This document shows positions 61,746-64,000 of a DNA stretch of 64,000 nucleotides, in pieces. The position numbers and the translations under genes are program-made. Under the pieces are notes generated by a model. The model had not been told where the DNA came from. It saw only the letters and a list, made by a program, of their open reading frames with translations, and did not search any database. Numbering within the stretch: position 1 is the stretch's first letter; each line of letters starts with the position of its first letter. The stretch is taken from contig JAFLKN010000023.1 of NCBI GenBank assembly GCA_019163175.1, positions 88,735 through 152,734 of the forward strand, read 5' to 3'. The stretch is from Prolixibacteraceae bacterium. Lineage in GTDB: Bacteria; Bacteroidota; Bacteroidia; Bacteroidales; Prolixibacteraceae.

Positions 61746-63026
61746 ATGAAGAAAACTTTTGGAATACTCATCATATTTATCGCCAGTTTTTTTGTGGCAG
61801 GCAGCTTTGCACAAAAGCCAGTAAAAAAAATAGATACCATGGTAAAGACCGACTCGCTGGTACAGAAATTTTATGCCATTAATCACGAGCCACTGTATTG
61901 GTTGTCGACAAGAAAAGACATCAAAAGAGCTAACGAATGGCTTACGGCTATTGAGATAGCAAAAGATTCGGGTCTTGTTTCCAGAAAACTTATGACGGGG
62001 CAAATTCGTACGGCGATGCTTCCAAAAAACATGAGGGACAAGGCTTTAAAAGCAAACACCGACAAGCAGATTACAGGTGTGGTTTTAAATTTCATTAAAG
62101 AGTTGCAGGAAGTAAAAATTCACTTTGATTATGATGAAGTTAGCGCTTCCCGACCTGATTCCGTTTACATTTATCAACTGATGAATTCAAAAGACAAAGG
62201 CCCGGTATCTCAAATCGTTTCGAAACTCGATTGCCAGAATCCGGATTACCAGGTTCTGAAGAAATTTATGAGGGATTCCATTACCGATAAGAACTCATTG
62301 AAATATAAATCAGTACTTCAATCCCTAAATTATTTGAAGTATCTGTCATTGTATGGTCGATCGGAATACATTGTGGCAAATATTCCTGAAACTGAAGTAA
62401 GGTATTACCAAAATGGCAAGTTGAAATTAAAAATGAAATCGGTAGTTGGCAAAAAGAAAAACCCAACTCCGACCATTGCTTCTCATATCACAAATATCGT
62501 AATCTTCCCATTCTGGAATGTACCTTTTTCTGTAGCATCAAAAGAACTACTGCCAAAAATACAGAAAGACGAAAGCTATCTGGAACGAAATAATTTTGAG
62601 GTAGTTGATGCAAAGGGAAACGTGATTGACGATTCGGATCTAAACTGGGACAGCTATACAGAAAAGAACTTTCCATATTTCTTTCGCGAGTCAACCGGCC
62701 CCAACAATTCGCTCGGCGTATTAAAGTTTAATCTGGGAAATCCATTCAGCATCTATTTGCACGACACCAACTCGAAAAGTGGCTTTGCTAAGGAATCCCG
62801 GTTTTTAAGTCATGGTTGCGTTCGTTTGGAAAAGCCTATTGAATTGGCTGATTTATTGACACGGGGAAAGGTGAATGTGTGGGAATTAAAAACCGGGCAG
62901 AAAGATACCGAATCAAAAATCCTCAAATTGGATCAGAAAATTCCGGTTTTTATAATTTACATGCCAGTAGTTGTTGAGGGCGAGAAAGTTATTTTCCTGA
63001 AAGATGTGTACGGGTTAATTCAGTAG
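61746..63026 (+). CDS. secreted L,D-transpeptidase (YcbB-like)
   Basis: 426 residues with signal peptide GILIIFIASFFVAGSFAQ. Long N-terminal part with YWLSTRKDIKRANEWLTAI, then a YkuD catalytic domain: IVIFPFWNVPFSVASKELLPKI, ESTGPNNSLGVLKFNLGN, HDTN and the active-site SHGCVRLEKPIELA with Cys about 358. Forms 3-3 crosslinks in peptidoglycan or attaches proteins. Under regulon promoter copy 11. Its last 12 bases overlap the convergent gene. Confidence 0.92.
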   Translation: MKKTFGILIIFIASFFVAGSFAQKPVKKIDTMVKTDSLVQKFYAINHEPLYWLSTRKDIKRANEWLTAIEIAKDSGLVSRKLMTGQIRTAMLPKNMRDKALKANTDKQITGVVLNFIKELQEVKIHFDYDEVSASRPDSVYIYQLMNSKDKGPVSQIVSKLDCQNPDYQVLKKFMRDSITDKNSLKYKSVLQSLNYLKYLSLYGRSEYIVANIPETEVRYYQNGKLKLKMKSVVGKKKNPTPTIASHITNIVIFPFWNVPFSVASKELLPKIQKDESYLERNNFEVVDAKGNVIDDSDLNWDSYTEKNFPYFFRESTGPNNSLGVLKFNLGNPFSIYLHDTNSKSGFAKESRFLSHGCVRLEKPIELADLLTRGKVNVWELKTGQKDTESKILKLDQKIPVFIIYMPVVVEGEKVIFLKDVYGLIQ

Positions 63027-63695
63027 CGATGAGCTGCAAATATACTTGTTGTCTGGATTGTAAATAAACAAGCAGGTTCCTCCTTTTATTTTTTCGATAA
63101 TCGGCTTATTCATTTCAGGTGGAAGAGCCGGACAACCAAAGCTTCTACCCAACTGTCCATGCTTTTTAATAAAATTTTCGGTAGCATAATCAGCTGCATG
63201 AATAATGATTGCTCGTTTAATAGCATGATCGTTAAAACCCTTTTCAACACCATTAATCAAAAGTGCAAATCCGGTGTGCGAACCAACAATAGGATTTTCG
63301 GTAATATAAAAACCCAGACTACTTTTTAATGAGCCTTCTTTATTCGAAAACGATTTGGCGTACTCTTCGCCCGTGTTGCGACCATGTGCCACGTAGGTAT
63401 TAAACAGGAGTTTTCGATCTTTCAAATCAATAACATACAGGCGTTTTCTGGTGCTCGATTGAGAGTAATCTGCAATGGTAACTATACTCGAATTATTCAA
63501 TTTCCCTTCGGCATCAAGCTTCTTTAAACCTTTGACTGCCAGATCAAATATACCTCTTGCCAATCCGGTATTGCCTAAGTTTATATCTGAATAAATGTCT
63601 TCATTCAATGCGCCTGCTGAACTAACTTCAGTGACACGGGCATTGTTTACTGCGGGTATCAGGAGGAAAAACAGATAGAATATTATTTTTCTCAT
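63015..63695 (-). CDS. murein L,D-transpeptidase-like protein (YkuD_2)
   Basis: 226 residues with signal peptide IIFYLFFLLIPAVNNA. YkuD_2-type catalytic domain: VTIADYSQSSTRKRLYVIDL, VAHGRNTGEEYAKSFSN, LGFYITENPIVGSHTGFALLINGVEKGFND, IIHAADYA and active-site GQLGRSFGCPALPPE. Acts on peptidoglycan in the periplasm. Convergent with, and overlapping by 12 bp, the other L,D-transpeptidase. Confidence 0.92.
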   Translation of the reverse strand: MRKIIFYLFFLLIPAVNNARVTEVSSAGALNEDIYSDINLGNTGLARGIFDLAVKGLKKLDAEGKLNNSSIVTIADYSQSSTRKRLYVIDLKDRKLLFNTYVAHGRNTGEEYAKSFSNKEGSLKSSLGFYITENPIVGSHTGFALLINGVEKGFNDHAIKRAIIIHAADYATENFIKKHGQLGRSFGCPALPPEMNKPIIEKIKGGTCLFIYNPDNKYICSSSLLN

Positions 63696-63848
63696 CCGGG
63701 TAAAGGTACTCTAATATTCAAGAAGCACAAATCAGGCAATTTTTGGATTAAGCCTATTAAAACTATTTTAATTAAAATATTGAAAATAAATGAATTATCC
63801 GATATATAAGTGTATCTTGCACGAATATTTATTTTCATAAAAATTATC

Positions 63849-64000
63849 ATGAATAAAGGAACAGTAAAATTTTTCAACGAATCTAAAGGATTTGGATTTA
63901 TTAAAGACAGTGGATCAGACAAAGAGTACTTTGTACACGTATCTGGTTTAAACGACCAAGTCAGAGAAAATGACGAAGTAACTTTTGACCTTCAAGAAGG
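63849..64000 (+). CDS. cold-shock domain protein, partial
   Basis: The first 50 residues of a CspA-like nucleic acid chaperone run off the right edge. GTVKFFNESKGFGFIKDSGS contains RNP1 (KGFGFI), and EYFVHVSGL is RNP2. A promoter-like TATCTTG lies at 63813-63819, leaving a short 5' leader of about 30 nt. RNA-binding role is secure from the family. Confidence 0.95.
   Translation, partial: MNKGTVKFFNESKGFGFIKDSGSDKEYFVHVSGLNDQVRENDEVTFDLQE

Overview
The window is chromosomal DNA from a member of the Bacteroidota, most likely a Bacteroidales/Marinilabiliales-type polysaccharide degrader. Evidence for this: Shine-Dalgarno sequences are largely absent, the tRNA promoter has the TTTG-N19-TAnnTTTG form, the tRNA lacks an encoded CCA, and the gene families (DUF2339, PL10, GH127, TamB/BamA-like pair, YkuD_2) are typical of that phylum. 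The species cannot be named from sequence alone.

Layout. 1-8 kb: a polysaccharide-degradation group (GH127 arabinofuranosidase running off the left edge, an agarase-like clan GH-A enzyme, a small secreted cupin, a PL10 pectate lyase) around a DUF2339 membrane protein and an AlkZ-like winged-helix protein. 8-12 kb: small housekeeping genes (SRPBCC, DoxX-like, TlpA-like thioredoxin, RidA, TrxB) and tRNA-Pro(GGG). 12-17.5 kb: a regulatory locus with two paralogous AraC-like regulators, two tiny membrane proteins, a 985-residue hybrid histidine kinase with nine 21-residue coiled-coil repeats, and a response regulator. 17.5-23 kb: REP-like palindromic repeats around a DUF6261-like gene, a mosaic type IIG-like methyltransferase and a Y1 (REP-associated) transposase. 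23.4-29.3 kb and 45-48.2 kb: two AT-rich arrays of short, same-strand genes (HigBA, GNAT, WD40-like, CPBP protease, VOC, DUF3267, lipoproteins, trypsin-like protease) separated by 136-185 bp structured elements. 30-44 kb: stress and envelope genes (M1 peptidase fused to a probable outer-membrane barrel, Usp, class I aldolase, CheB-like, pterin dehydratase, bacterioferritin, hydrolases, CbpA/CbpM). 49-64 kb: GH36 alpha-galactosidase, HEAT protein, TamB and BamA-like pair, MarC, two L,D-transpeptidases and the start of a cold-shock gene.

Two systems stand out. First, the two arrays have the logic of integron gene cassettes. Each cassette begins with GTT plus about 7-12 cassette-specific bases and ends with the imperfect reverse complement of those same bases, ending in AAC, at the left edge of the next element; only GTT/AAC is invariant. 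No integrase lies in the window, and the core does not follow the classical GTTRRRY. Second, eleven promoters from 12.8 to 61.7 kb share a two-part motif (GTGTGAATGATGTAAC and GTGTAAC, the two TGTAAC-like boxes exactly 21 bp apart) at a fixed 31-33 bp distance from the -7 box. These promoters drive small membrane proteins, CsbD, bacterioferritin, MarC, an L,D-transpeptidase, an acidic protein upstream of Usp/aldolase, and the AraC-kinase-response regulator operon itself. This looks like an autoregulated stress/envelope regulon, and the nearby AraC-like proteins are the natural candidate regulators.
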